A stretch of DNA of 64,000 nt from Oerskovia enterophila (GCF_001692445.1 NZ_MAQA01000012.1:1-64000), one strand, 5' to 3'; positions 8,432 through 17,371 are shown, counted from the first letter of the stretch. Notes: generated from the sequence alone by a model not told the origin. Numbers and translations are program-made.

Positions 8432-9159
8432 GCCACCTGCTGTCCCTGCGCGGGATCCGCAAGTCGTACGGCGAGCGCCTGGTGCTCGACGGGATCGACC
8501 TCGACGTCGACGAGCACCGCTGCGTCGTGCTCGTCGGGGCGTCGGGCTCGGGCAAGTCGACGCTGCTGCGCGTCGTGAACCTCCTGGAGGAGATCGACGA
8601 CGGCGAGATCCTGCTCGACGGCCAGGACGTCGCCGACCCGCGTCTCGACGCGAACGTCGTCCGGGCGCGCATGGGCCTGGTGTTCCAGTCCTACAACCTG
8701 TTCCCGCACATGAAGGTCATGGACAACGTGACCCTCGCCCCGCGCCTCGTGCACAAGCGGGGTCGCGCGGAGGCCGAGGCGGCGGCCGAGGCCATGCTGC
8801 GCCGGGTCGGCCTCGCGCACCGCATGACGGCCTACCCCGACCAGCTCAGCGGGGGAGAGCAGCAGCGGGCCGCGATCGCGCGCGCGCTCGTGTCCTCGCC
8901 CGAGCTCCTGCTGCTCGACGAGGTCACCTCGGCGCTCGACCCCGAGCTCGTGGGCGAGGTCCTCGACCTGCTCGCGGACCTGCGTGCCGAGGGCGTGACG
9001 ATGCTCGTCGCGACCCACGAGATGGGCTTCGCGCGCGAGGTCGCCGACGAGGTCTGCTTCCTGCACCAGGGGCGCGTGCACGAGCGTGGCACGCCCGAGC
9101 AGGTCCTCGGCGACCCGCAGCGCGAGCGGACACGGGAGTTCCTGCGCCGGCTGCGCTGA
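8428..9159 (+). CDS. amino-acid ABC transporter ATP-binding protein
   Basis: A 243-residue GlnQ/HisP-type ATPase with Walker A GASGSGKST (38-46), Q-loop in VFQSYNLFPHMKVMDN, signature LSGGEQQR, Walker B LLLLDEV and H-loop ATHEMGF. The sequence SYNLFPHM is typical of the polar amino-acid uptake subfamily. The start ATG overlaps the permease stop by ATGA, which fixes it over a longer in-frame extension. It energises uptake by the upstream SBP and permease. Confidence 0.95.
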   Translation: MSHLLSLRGIRKSYGERLVLDGIDLDVDEHRCVVLVGASGSGKSTLLRVVNLLEEIDDGEILLDGQDVADPRLDANVVRARMGLVFQSYNLFPHMKVMDNVTLAPRLVHKRGRAEAEAAAEAMLRRVGLAHRMTAYPDQLSGGEQQRAAIARALVSSPELLLLDEVTSALDPELVGEVLDLLADLRAEGVTMLVATHEMGFAREVADEVCFLHQGRVHERGTPEQVLGDPQRERTREFLRRLR

Positions 9160-9274
9160 CCGGGGCACGGCGGCCCCTGCGGGGTCCGTGGCTTCCGCCG
9201 GGCGGCGCGCGCCCTTTCGTGCGCGGCCCGCGGCGCGCATGATGGAAGCAGGTTCCTCAACGAGGAGGCACGTC

Positions 9275-9760
9275 ATGAAGGCAGCGGTGGGAGACAGGAT
9301 CATCCGGGCCTCGGGGGTGGTGGGCGGCGCCGTGCGGGACGGCATGGTCGTCGAGGTCCAGCACGAGGACGGTTCGCCGCCCTTCCTGGTCGAGTGGGCC
9401 GACACGGGCGAACGGACCCTGGTCTACCCGGGGCCGGACACCCTGGTCCGCGCCCCGGTGGAGGGGGCCGTCGCGCACGAGGTCACGGTCCCGGTGCACT
9501 CGAAGTCCTGGCACGTCCAGGTCAGCCTCGTGGAGAGCGAGGGACGCACGACGGCGGAGGCCATCCTGGTCGGGGACGTCCCGTCCGAGCTCCACGCCGT
9601 GGGCAGGGCTCGCAAGGACCCCGGGGACGCCGAGATCGAGGCGATCGGCGACCACGTCGCCGCGGCGCGTGCGCTGCGCGCGCTCGCCGACCGGCTGCTC
9701 GGCCTCGCGGAGTCGGAGATCGAGGGCTCCACGGGGGTGCCTGCGCACGTGCACCACTGA
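9275..9760 (+). CDS. DUF1918-DUF1876 fusion protein
   Basis: A 161-residue protein. Residues 1-60 match the DUF1918 pattern (MKAAVGDRIIRASGVVGGAVRDG..., SPPFLVEWADTGERTLVYPGPD), a small SH3-like domain. Residues 70-155 resemble DUF1876 (SWHVQVSLVESEGRTTAEAIL... IGDHVAAARALRALADRLL), a dsRBD-like fold. Both are small actinobacterial domains usually found as separate proteins. The ATG at 9275 has GAGGAGG 6 bases upstream. The function is unknown; no signal or membrane segment is seen. It follows the ABC operon after 115 bp and is probably transcribed alone. Confidence 0.82.
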   Translation: MKAAVGDRIIRASGVVGGAVRDGMVVEVQHEDGSPPFLVEWADTGERTLVYPGPDTLVRAPVEGAVAHEVTVPVHSKSWHVQVSLVESEGRTTAEAILVGDVPSELHAVGRARKDPGDAEIEAIGDHVAAARALRALADRLLGLAESEIEGSTGVPAHVHH

Positions 9761-9944
9761 GCGGAGGCGCGGCAGGCCCCGGACCGGTGACGACCGACCC
9801 ACGTCGGTCGGTGATCGCACGCCGTGAGCAGTGCGCGGCATGACGGGAGGGCGGCGGGAGGCGGGCCTCGCTGGCCTGGAGACGGTGACGCGGCGCGCCG
9901 CCGGTCGGTGTCGCCCGTGAGGGCGCTCGCGGGAGGAGCGGGAC

Positions 9945-10370
9945 ATGGCATGGCTGGACGCGATCGGAGACCTCAACTGGTGGGCCGTGCTCGTCGCGAC
10001 CGCCTCGACGTTCCTCGTCGGCTTCCTCTTCTACGCGAGCGGGGCCCTGGGCAGACGGTGGGCCGGGCTCGTCGGGCTGACCGAGGAGGAGATGAACAGC
10101 AGCGCCGGCGCAGGCCCGCGCTTCGTCGCCACGGGAATCGCCTCGCTCCTGACCGCGATCCTGCTCGGAGCCCTGATCCTGGCGACGGGCGTCGAGGGAC
10201 TCTGGGAGGGACTGCTGTTCGGTGCGGTCGTCGGGCTGGTCCTCCGGGCCGGAGCCCACGTGATCCACAACGGGTTCGCACACCTGCCGACCCAGCTCAC
10301 CGTGATCGACGGGCTCCACGACGTGCTCTCGCTCGCGGTCATGGGCGCGATCCTCGGGGTCTGGCAGTAG
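9945..10370 (+). CDS. DUF1761 domain membrane protein
   Basis: A 141-residue protein with about four hydrophobic segments (residues 13-33, 62-85, 88-105 and 122-139). It matches the DUF1761 pattern: NWWAVLVATASTFLVGFLFYASGALGRRW at the N-terminus and a C-terminal HDVLSLAVMGAILGVW. The function is unknown. The ATG at 9945 follows GGGAGGAGCGGGAC. Its stop TAG shares a base with the GTG start of the acylphosphatase gene, so the two are probably co-translated, and the thioredoxin gene follows with another overlap. Confidence 0.85.
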   Translation: MAWLDAIGDLNWWAVLVATASTFLVGFLFYASGALGRRWAGLVGLTEEEMNSSAGAGPRFVATGIASLLTAILLGALILATGVEGLWEGLLFGAVVGLVLRAGAHVIHNGFAHLPTQLTVIDGLHDVLSLAVMGAILGVWQ

Positions 10371-10618
10371 TGGCAGACGCGTCCGACGCTGCGGTCCGCG
10401 CCGTCGTGCACGGTCACGTGCAGGGCGTCGGCTTCCGCTGGGCCACCGCACGCCGGGCGGCCGAGCTGGGCCTCGCGTGCGAGGCCCAGAACCTGCCCGA
10501 CGGGACCGTGCTCGTCACGGCCCGTGGAGCGGCGTCCGCGGTCGACGCCCTGGTCGCCTGGTTGCGCAGCGATCGGACGCCGGGCCGGGTAACGGGCGTC
10601 GACGTGCGGCCGGTGTGA
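10370..10618 (+). CDS. acyP: acylphosphatase
   Basis: An 82-residue acylphosphatase that hydrolyses carboxyl-phosphate bonds such as acetyl phosphate. The catalytic Arg23 is in the GHVQGVGFRW signature and the catalytic Asn41 is in EAQNLPDGTV, giving the expected pair. The residue before the Asn motif departs from the usual V/R-N (here AQN). The GTG start at 10370 overlaps the upstream stop codon by one base, and the ORF gives the family's normal short length. A longer in-frame reading upstream overlaps the DUF1761 gene and is rejected. Confidence 0.92.
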   Translation: MADASDAAVRAVVHGHVQGVGFRWATARRAAELGLACEAQNLPDGTVLVTARGAASAVDALVAWLRSDRTPGRVTGVDVRPV

Positions 10619-11196
10619 TGCTGGGGCACATGACCTCCGCACCGGGCGGCCCTGCCACGCCGCGAGCCACCGACCTCGTCCCGCCCGACGCCCACGTCTT
10701 CGGGAACCCCGACGCCCCCGTGACGATCGTCGAGTTCGGCGACTTCGAGTGCCCCTACTGCCACGACGCGGCGCCCGCGCTGCGATCGGTCGTCGAGGAG
10801 TCCGGCGGGCAGGTGCGCCTGGTCTTCCGCCACTTCCCGCTCTTCGAGGTGCACCCGTACGCGCTCACGGCGGCGCTCGCGGCCGAGGCGGCGGGGGAGC
10901 AGGGCCGGTTCTGGGACATGCACGACCTCCTGTTCGCGCACCAGGACCGGCTCGACGACACGGCCCTCGCGCACTGGGCGCAGAAGCTCGGGCTCGACGG
11001 TGCGAGCGTGGTCGGCGACGCAGCGCAGCGGCACGGAGACGTCGTCGAGCGTGACTACCTGGCCGGGGCCGCGCTCGGGGTGCGCGGGACGCCCACGGTG
11101 TACGTCGACGGCGAGAGGTACCGCGGGCGCGTGACCGAGGACGGCCTGCGTGCCGCGGTCGCCGCCGCGCTGGCCGCCGCGGGTCAGGGCGCCTGA
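10618..11196 (+). CDS. DsbA-like thioredoxin domain protein
   Basis: A 192-residue DsbA-type thioredoxin with the active site FECPYCHD (Cys45, Cys48), FRHFPL, a helical insertion and the cis-Pro loop GTPTVYV. There is no signal peptide or membrane anchor, so it appears cytoplasmic. This subtype (domain of roughly 175 residues) is commonly fused to the C-terminus of actinobacterial NhaA antiporters; here it stands alone, and an nhaA lacking such a domain lies 2 kb away. The ATG at 10618 overlaps the acylphosphatase stop (TGATG); an ATG at 10630 is the alternative. The last 13 bases overlap tail-to-tail with the MFS gene on the other strand. Confidence 0.88.
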   Translation: MLGHMTSAPGGPATPRATDLVPPDAHVFGNPDAPVTIVEFGDFECPYCHDAAPALRSVVEESGGQVRLVFRHFPLFEVHPYALTAALAAEAAGEQGRFWDMHDLLFAHQDRLDDTALAHWAQKLGLDGASVVGDAAQRHGDVVERDYLAGAALGVRGTPTVYVDGERYRGRVTEDGLRAAVAAALAAAGQGA

Positions 11197-12911
11197 GGGG
11201 TCCCGTCCTCCGGAGCAGGCGGTGACGGCGCCCCCGCGGCGTCGTGGGCAGCGGGCTCGTCCCGGTCCTGGGGCTCACGGGGAGGTGCCGAGTCGTCCGG
11301 CCCGGTCCCACCGGCGGCCGGTTCGCCCACGGGGCGGGTCGGGATCAGCCGCGCGAAGAAGAGTGCGAGCAGTGCGACGACCGCGAGGACCGCGAGACTC
11401 GCCCGGAGCCCTGTGATGCGCGCGGCCTCGTTCTCGGCCGTGATCGCGGCGACCTCGTCGTCGGGCAGGCCAGCGGCCGTGAGCGCCTCCTCGACCTGGG
11501 CGTCGGAGATGAAGGGGACCCCGCCCGCGAGCTCGACCTGGGCCGTCGCGGCGATCTCGGCGCGGACCGCCGGGTTGTCCGCGACCCCCTGGAGGAACGT
11601 GGCCGTGAGGCCCGCGATGAGCACCGACCCCGCGAGCGCGGTGCCGAGCGAGGCCCCCAGGTTCGTCAGGGTGTTCTGCAGCCCGCCGACGTCGCCGCTC
11701 TCCTCGTCGGGCACGGCCGAGACCGTCACGGCCCCGAGCTGCGAGGCCAGCGCCCCCACACCGAGCCCGGCGAGGGCCAGGGGAACCGTGACCACCTCGG
11801 CGCCGGCCCCCACCTCGAGCCCGGCCAGCAGGCTCACGATCCCCCCGAGCAGCGAGGCGACGCCCCAGCGGACGACCGTGCGCGGCGAGGCGCGCGGGAA
11901 GAAGCGCGGGATCCCGACCGCGGCGATCAGGAGCGTCACGGACAGCGGCAGCAGGCGGATGCCCGTGTCGAGCGCGGACATCCCCAGTGCGACCGACAGG
12001 TACAGGGGGACCGTGAAGAACAGCCCGGCCTGGAGCAGGAACTGGAAGAAGAACATCGTCAGGCCGCCGTTGAGCTGCGCGTTGCGCAGCATGTCGGGCC
12101 GCACGAGCGGCTCCTTGCCCGCCGCGACGACGCGGTGCTCCCACGCGAAGAACAGCCGCAGGACCAGCAGCCCCGCGAGGATCAGCCAGATGGTCGGGGA
12201 CAGCCCGATCCACGAGGGTCCGCCGGGTCGCGTCTGGACCCAGCCCCACTCGCCCGAGCGCAGCACGCCGAACACCGCGACGCCCAGGCCGATCGCCGAG
12301 AGCGCAGCGCCGACCAGGTCGAGCCGGAACCTCGGGCCGAGCGGGGCGTCGGCGATCTTGCGCGTGAGCAGCAGGATCACGGCCACGATCACGACCTCGC
12401 CCGCGAACACGTAGCGCCACGTCCAGTACGTCGTGACGAGCCCGCCGATGAGCGGCCCGGCCGCCACGGCGATGGCGCCCGCCGAGGCCACGAGACCGTA
12501 GGCGCGCGGCCGGTCGGGGGCGGCGAAGTTCGAGGCGACGAGCGCCACGATCGCGGGCATGATGAGCGCCGCGCCGATCCCCTCCAGGAAGGACCAGCCG
12601 AAGATCAGGACGCCGAGGTTCGGTGCCAGGGCGGTCGTGAAGGACCCGCACGCGTAGATCACGCAGCCGATCACGAAGGCCCGACGGCGTCCGATCAGCC
12701 CGCCGATCTTGCCGCCCGGGATCATGAGCGTGGCCATGACGAGCGTGTAGAGCGTGATCGCGGTCTGGATGCCGGTCACGGTGGTGCCCACGTCGTGCGC
12801 GACCTGGGCGATCGATACGTTCATGACCGAGCTGTCGAGCGTCATGACGAACTGGCCCGAGGCGAGCGTCAGCAGGACGATGCCCGTGGCGCGCTCAGCG
12901 GTGCGTGGCAC
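11184..12911 (-). CDS. DHA2 family MFS exporter (EmrB/QacA type)
   Basis: A 575-residue, roughly 14-helix major facilitator of the DHA2 drug:H+ antiporter group. The N-terminus has the family's motif in helix 1 (LDSSVMNVSIAQVAHDVG) and motif A in GGKIGGLIGRRRAF. A 60-residue periplasmic-type loop (ADNPAVRAEIAATAQVEL...) sits between late helices. The C-terminal 50 residues are a Pro/Asp/Glu-rich hydrophilic tail. It probably exports drugs or other amphipathic compounds. The start is a GTG with no strong ribosome site. It lies 155 bp downstream of nhaA on the same strand. Confidence 0.9.
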   Translation of the reverse strand: MPRTAERATGIVLLTLASGQFVMTLDSSVMNVSIAQVAHDVGTTVTGIQTAITLYTLVMATLMIPGGKIGGLIGRRRAFVIGCVIYACGSFTTALAPNLGVLIFGWSFLEGIGAALIMPAIVALVASNFAAPDRPRAYGLVASAGAIAVAAGPLIGGLVTTYWTWRYVFAGEVVIVAVILLLTRKIADAPLGPRFRLDLVGAALSAIGLGVAVFGVLRSGEWGWVQTRPGGPSWIGLSPTIWLILAGLLVLRLFFAWEHRVVAAGKEPLVRPDMLRNAQLNGGLTMFFFQFLLQAGLFFTVPLYLSVALGMSALDTGIRLLPLSVTLLIAAVGIPRFFPRASPRTVVRWGVASLLGGIVSLLAGLEVGAGAEVVTVPLALAGLGVGALASQLGAVTVSAVPDEESGDVGGLQNTLTNLGASLGTALAGSVLIAGLTATFLQGVADNPAVRAEIAATAQVELAGGVPFISDAQVEEALTAAGLPDDEVAAITAENEAARITGLRASLAVLAVVALLALFFARLIPTRPVGEPAAGGTGPDDSAPPREPQDRDEPAAHDAAGAPSPPAPEDGTPQAP

Positions 12912-13066
12912 GGTCTGCTCTGGTGCTGCGCGAGCCCATGGTCGCCCCTGTCGTCTGCGTCGCGGCAGCGGGTCGTCGGCGGCCCGCTGAGAGTCTCAGT
13001 GTGTCGCCCGGGGGGCGGACGGGCCACCGCACGACGGGCGTCGTGACCGGTCGGTGGCCAGGAGGT

Positions 13067-14515
13067 CTACGCGTCGGCGTCCTGCGCGGCCTCGGGCGCC
13101 CGCCACGGTCTCGGGGGCAGCCCGGGCGGCGGTCCGGGGGACTCGGGCGAGCACAGCGGCAGCCGCTCGCCCAGGATGCGCAGCGTCACGGAGCCCGCGA
13201 CCGCGGCGACCAGCGAGCCCGCGAGGATCCCGATCTTGGCCTGCTCGACCAGCGCCTCGTCGTCGAACGCGAGCTCGGCGATGAACAGCGAGATGGTGAA
13301 CCCGATCCCGGCGAGCATCGCGCCGCCCAGCAGGTGCGAGTAGCGCACCCGGCCGGGCAGGTCGCCCAGGCCGAGACGCAGCGCGAGGGCCGAGGCGCCG
13401 AAGATCCCGACGGCGTTGCCCACCACGAGCGCGACCGCGACGCCGATCGTCAGCCGGGACGTCATCGCGGCCGACAACGACTCGGCGTCGAGCTGCACGC
13501 CCGCGTTGGCCAGACCGAACACGGGGACCACGACGTACGCGCTCCACGGGTGCAGGACGCGCTGGAGCCGGTCGCTCGCGGGGACCGCTGCGCGCGCGGC
13601 GAGCTCGGTCAGGTGCTCGCGCTCCGCCGTCGTCTCCTCGCGCAGCCGCTGGGCGTACCCCGGGACGTCGTCGACCTGGTCGCGTCGCGACCGGCGCGAC
13701 GGGATGAGCAGCCCGACGAGCACGCCCGCGAGCGTCGCATGGACGCCCGAGGAGTACACCGCGAGCCACAGGGCCACACCCACGCCCACGTAGGGCGCGA
13801 GGCGCCAGACACCGAGCCAGCGCATCACGAGGAGCGCGACCACGAGCACGCCCGCGATGCCCAGCCCGGGCAGCCACACGCCGTCGTTGTAGAAGACGGC
13901 CATCACCGTGATGGCCCCGATGTCGTCGACGACCGCGAGCGTCAGCAGGAACAGCCGGAGCCGGTCGGGGCAGCGCGGGCCGAACAGTGCGAGGACCCCC
14001 ACGAGGAACGCGGTGTCGGTCGACATGACCACGCCCCAGCCGTGCTGTGCGTCGGTGCCCGCGTTGAACGCCAGGTAGATCAGCGCGGGCACCAGGAGGC
14101 CGCCCAGCGCGCCGAGCGCGGGGACCGCGACCGTCCGGCGGTTGCGGAGCTCGCCGCTCGTGACCTCGCGGTTGATCTCGAGGCCGATCACCAGGAAGAA
14201 GATCGCCATGGCGGCGTCGTTGACCCAGTGGTGCAGGTCCATGTCGAGCGACCAGTCGCCGACGTGCATGCCGGCCGTGGTGGACCACAGGTCCTCGTAC
14301 GCGGCAGACCACGGCGAGTTCGCCCACACGAGCGCGATCACGGTCGCCGCGAGGAGGAGCACCGCGCCGCCCGCCTCGGTCGCGAGGAACTGCCGGACGG
14401 CCGGGGCGACCGGACGCACGGGGAAGCGCAGGGGCGGCCCCGGGCGCTGGTCGAGCGTGGGGAGGAGCGGGCGCCCGCCGGGCTGGGTCGGCGGGACCGG
14501 GGGAGTGGACGTCAC
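13067..14515 (-). CDS. nhaA: Na+/H+ antiporter NhaA
   Basis: A 482-residue inner-membrane NhaA, exchanging Na+ for H+ in pH and salt homeostasis. The key acidic residues are present: Asp197-Asp198 in AVVDDIGAI (E. coli Asp163/Asp164) and Asp167 in MSTDTAFLVG (Asp133). An N-terminal Pro-rich cytoplasmic extension of about 40 residues precedes helix 1, and a hydrophilic loop with SRRSRRDQVDDVPGYAQRLREE sits mid-protein, as in actinobacterial forms. The usual actinobacterial C-terminal thioredoxin domain is absent. The start is GTG at 14515. It is divergent from the deaminase gene with a 109-bp spacer. Confidence 0.95.
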   Translation of the reverse strand: MTSTPPVPPTQPGGRPLLPTLDQRPGPPLRFPVRPVAPAVRQFLATEAGGAVLLLAATVIALVWANSPWSAAYEDLWSTTAGMHVGDWSLDMDLHHWVNDAAMAIFFLVIGLEINREVTSGELRNRRTVAVPALGALGGLLVPALIYLAFNAGTDAQHGWGVVMSTDTAFLVGVLALFGPRCPDRLRLFLLTLAVVDDIGAITVMAVFYNDGVWLPGLGIAGVLVVALLVMRWLGVWRLAPYVGVGVALWLAVYSSGVHATLAGVLVGLLIPSRRSRRDQVDDVPGYAQRLREETTAEREHLTELAARAAVPASDRLQRVLHPWSAYVVVPVFGLANAGVQLDAESLSAAMTSRLTIGVAVALVVGNAVGIFGASALALRLGLGDLPGRVRYSHLLGGAMLAGIGFTISLFIAELAFDDEALVEQAKIGILAGSLVAAVAGSVTLRILGERLPLCSPESPGPPPGLPPRPWRAPEAAQDADA

Positions 14516-14624
14516 CGCTCCAAGGTCGCAGCGCGCGGCGCCTGGCGCAACGGGTGTCCGGAACCGTGCGGGCCGCCTGCGCGGGGCGTCCGTGCCTCGC
14601 GTCCCTCGCTGCTAGCGTCGACCG

Positions 14625-15104
14625 ATGGATACCTCTGACACGCACGCCGCGCACCTCGAGAGAGCCGTTGCCGTCGCCGTCGCGAACGTCGCCGCCGACG
14701 GGGGGCCGTTCGGCGCGTTGCTCGTGACCTCGGACGGACAGGTCTTCGAGGGCGCCAACCGCGTGACCTCGACCAACGACCCGACTGCTCATGCGGAGGT
14801 CGTCGCGATCCGAGCGGCCTGCGCCGCCCTGGGGACGTTCGACCTTCGAGGGTCGGTGCTCTACGCGAGCTGCGAGCCGTGCCCCATGTGCCTGGCGGCA
14901 GGCCTCTGGGCACGGGTCGACGCGATCTGGTTCGCGGCCGACCGAGGAGACGCGGCACGCGCAGGGTTCGACGACGCCACGTTCTACGAGTTCTTCGCGG
15001 AGGCTCCTGAGGACCGTTCGCCGCCCGTCCGGCGGCAGCGCACCGCATCGTCGGGCGAGCCGTTCGACGCCTGGCGCGCGCTCGACTCTCACACCGGCTA
15101 CTGA
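14625..15104 (+). CDS. nucleoside/guanine deaminase, cytidine deaminase fold
   Basis: A 159-residue zinc hydrolase of the CDA superfamily. The zinc site is complete: His56 and catalytic Glu58 in AHAEVVAI, Cys86 and Cys89 in CEPCPMC. The C-terminal aromatic pattern TFYEFF (with FAEAPEDRSPP) resembles bacterial guanine deaminase (GuaD type) rather than the tRNA adenosine deaminase TadA. It probably deaminates guanine or a related base; this specificity is inference. The ATG at 14625 starts 109 bp from the divergent nhaA. The gene is monocistronic, with moeA starting 87 bp later. Confidence 0.88.
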   Translation: MDTSDTHAAHLERAVAVAVANVAADGGPFGALLVTSDGQVFEGANRVTSTNDPTAHAEVVAIRAACAALGTFDLRGSVLYASCEPCPMCLAAGLWARVDAIWFAADRGDAARAGFDDATFYEFFAEAPEDRSPPVRRQRTASSGEPFDAWRALDSHTGY

Positions 15105-15191
15105 GCCCGCTGGGCGTTCGTGCTCGCGGCAGCCCGGTCGTGACAGGCTGGGGCAAGGTGGCCCTGGGCGGGGCCCGGACGAGGAGCAGAA

Positions 15192-16544
15192 GTGACAGCA
15201 GAGCGGGTTGCGCCGAGCAGCGAGGGATCGAGCGGCCCGACGACGGGGCTCGCCTTCGGTGCAGAGACGGCACCGGCGGAGAGTCCACCGTCGGCGACGG
15301 GCGTGGTGCGGGTGAGCGTCGAGCAGCACCGTCGCGAGGTCGAGGCGCTCCTGGGCCCCGCGTTCGCCGGTCGCGGCTCCGAGCGCGTGACGATCGCCGA
15401 CGCCCTCGACCGGGTGCTCGCGACCGACCTGCACGCACCGTCCCCCCTGCCCGGGTTCCGCAGCTCCCAGATGGACGGGTACGCGGTGCGGTCCGCGGAC
15501 GTCTCAGGCGCGACCGAGGGGAGCCCTGTGCTGCTGCCCGTCGTCGCGGAGATCCCCGCGGGGCCGGGCGTGCCCGCCCCGCTCGCCGCGCGGACCGCGG
15601 CCCGGATCATGACCGGAGCCGTCGTGCCCGAGGGGAGCGACGCCGTCGTGCCCGTCGAGGACACCGACGCCGCGAGGTTCGGTGGGCGCACGCCCGGGGC
15701 CACGCGAGGGACCCTCGGGGACCAGGTCGGCGTGCTCGCGCCGCGCGGCGCCGGCGAGTTCGTGCGTGACGTCGGGTCCGACGTCCGCGCAGGCGACCTG
15801 GTCCTGCCCGCCGGGACGCTCCTGGGCCCGCAGCACCTGGCCGCGGCCGCGTCGTGCGGGGTGGCCGAGCTCGACGTCGTGGTGCGCGTACGTGTTGCGG
15901 TCGTCTCGACCGGGACCGAGGTCGTCGAGCCCGGGCAGGTCGCGGTCCCCGGGCAGGTCTACGACGCGAACCTCACCGGGCTCTCGGCCGCGGCCCGGCG
16001 GGCCGGCGCCGTCGTGACCCTGGCCGAGCGCACGGGGGACGACCCTGCCGAGCTGTCGGCCGTGCTCGCACGGGCCGCGCAGGAGGCGGACCTGATCCTC
16101 ACGTCGGGCGGTGTGAGCCAGGGGGCGTACGAGGTCGTCAAGGACACCCTGGGGGACGGGGTGACCTTCCGTCCCGTCGCGATGCAGCCCGGCGGGCCGC
16201 AGGGCTTCGGCACCGTCCACGGGACGCCGGTCCTGACCTTCCCGGGCAACCCGGTCAGCGCCCAGGTCTCGTTCGTGGTGTTCGCGCGCGACGTCCTCGA
16301 ACGCGCGGCGGGGAGACCACGACGCGACCCCGAGACCCGCAGGACCGTCGAGGTGATCGTCTCGCCGCCGGGCAAGCGGCAGATGCTGCGGGGGCGCACG
16401 GGACCGGACGGGAGGGTCACGGTCGTCGGCGGCGCGGGATCGCACCTCGTGGCGACCATGGCCGCGGCCGACGTGCTCATCGAGGTGCCCGAGGGCGTCG
16501 GGCGCGTCGCGGCGGGCGAGCAGGTACGGGTCGTGAGGCTGTGA
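15192..16544 (+). CDS. moeA: molybdopterin molybdotransferase MoeA
   Basis: A 450-residue MoeA that inserts molybdate into adenylylated molybdopterin to finish molybdenum cofactor. Visible family sequence includes SSQMDGYAV near the N-terminal domain, RIMTGAVVPEGSDAVVPVED, the MPT-binding domain with VSTGTEVVEPG and ILTSGGVSQGAYEVVKDTL, and the C-terminal PGNPVSAQVSF. The first 45 residues are an unconserved extension. GTG at 15192 is preceded by GAGGAGC. The stop overlaps the moaE start (GTGA), so the two genes are an operon. moaA is close by but on the opposite strand. Confidence 0.95.
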   Translation: MTAERVAPSSEGSSGPTTGLAFGAETAPAESPPSATGVVRVSVEQHRREVEALLGPAFAGRGSERVTIADALDRVLATDLHAPSPLPGFRSSQMDGYAVRSADVSGATEGSPVLLPVVAEIPAGPGVPAPLAARTAARIMTGAVVPEGSDAVVPVEDTDAARFGGRTPGATRGTLGDQVGVLAPRGAGEFVRDVGSDVRAGDLVLPAGTLLGPQHLAAAASCGVAELDVVVRVRVAVVSTGTEVVEPGQVAVPGQVYDANLTGLSAAARRAGAVVTLAERTGDDPAELSAVLARAAQEADLILTSGGVSQGAYEVVKDTLGDGVTFRPVAMQPGGPQGFGTVHGTPVLTFPGNPVSAQVSFVVFARDVLERAAGRPRRDPETRRTVEVIVSPPGKRQMLRGRTGPDGRVTVVGGAGSHLVATMAAADVLIEVPEGVGRVAAGEQVRVVRL

Positions 16545-17098
16545 GCGGGATGGACGGGACGGGCACGACGACCGAGGGAGACCAGACGGTGACGCGCGAC
16601 GAGAAGCAGCACGAGGGCGCGCCGGTCGCCGACGCGGGACGCGAGCAGCCGGGCATCGACGGGCAGGGCGGTGCCGCAGCGCGCGACGTGTCGCGCGTGA
16701 CGAGGGACGTGCTCGACGACGCCGTGGTGCGGTCCGTGGAAGGCGCGGTGTCCTCGCGCGAGTGCGGCGCCGTCGTGACCTTCCGCGGGGTCGTGCGGGA
16801 CGTCGACGGCGGGCGCGACGTCACGGGCCTCGACTACGAGGCGCACCCCGACGCGACCGAGGTGCTCCGGCGGTGCTGCGCGGCCGTCTCCGCGGAGACG
16901 GGCCTGCGCGTCGCGGCCGTCCACCGGTACGGCGTGCTGACGATCGGGGACGTCGCGCTCGTCGCGAGCGTCGCCTCGGGGCACCGGGCCGAGGCGTTCG
17001 CGGCCTGCTCGCTGCTCGTCGAGCGCATCAAGGCCGAGGTACCCATCTGGAAGCGTCAGCACTTCACCGACGGCGACTCCGAGTGGGTCGGGCTCTAG
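16541..17098 (+). CDS. moaE: molybdopterin synthase catalytic subunit MoaE
   Basis: A 185-residue MoaE, the large subunit of molybdopterin synthase, which transfers sulfur from MoaD thiocarboxylate to precursor Z. The core covers about residues 55-185, including FRGVVRDVDGG, LDYEAHPDA, HRYGVLTIGD and the catalytic-lysine region IKAEVPIWKRQHF. An N-terminal hydrophilic extension of about 50 residues (Gly/Asp/Gln-rich) is not part of the usual 140-150-residue protein. The GTG at 16541 overlaps the moeA stop; an ATG at 16550 is an alternative. No moaD is visible nearby. Confidence 0.92.
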   Translation: MSGMDGTGTTTEGDQTVTRDEKQHEGAPVADAGREQPGIDGQGGAAARDVSRVTRDVLDDAVVRSVEGAVSSRECGAVVTFRGVVRDVDGGRDVTGLDYEAHPDATEVLRRCCAAVSAETGLRVAAVHRYGVLTIGDVALVASVASGHRAEAFAACSLLVERIKAEVPIWKRQHFTDGDSEWVGL

Positions 17099-17134
17099 GC
17101 GCCTTGTACCGGGAGGGGGCTGACGCCTGCCCGG

Positions 17135-17371
17135 TCAGTCGCGCGGGTTGTCCTTGAGGAGGCCGAACCCGATGCCGACGAGGGCGCCCAGGATCAGGCC
17201 GGGGCCGGCGAGCAGGAGCGTGCCCGCCACAGTGCCGATCAGGGTGCCGAGCACCGTGCTGGGGCCCGCGGTGAGGCGGCTCGGGCCGGGGCGGTGGACC
17301 GGGAGGGCGTCGGTCCGGGGAGCGGGCTCGGGGGCGGTGCTGGTGTCGCTGGGAAGTTCGAGGAGTGCCAC
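17135..17371 (-). CDS. small hypothetical membrane protein
   Basis: A 78-residue open frame. The C-terminal half is strongly hydrophobic and Gly-rich (TVLGTLIGTVAGTLLLAGPGLILGALVGIGFGLL) ending in KDNPRD, giving one or two membrane helices with a glycine-zipper look. The N-terminal half is Pro/Thr-rich and hydrophilic. The GTG start at 17371 has GGAGGA directly adjacent, which is an odd spacing, and a different-frame ATG overlaps the same site. It sits convergent to moaE and 155 bp downstream of moaA on the same strand. I recognise no family, and it may not be real. Confidence 0.45.
   Translation of the reverse strand: MALLELPSDTSTAPEPAPRTDALPVHRPGPSRLTAGPSTVLGTLIGTVAGTLLLAGPGLILGALVGIGFGLLKDNPRD

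Noticed and set aside
15105-15191. Molybdenum cofactor riboswitch before moeA
   Set aside because: The 87-bp gap is too short, and I see no conserved Moco motif.
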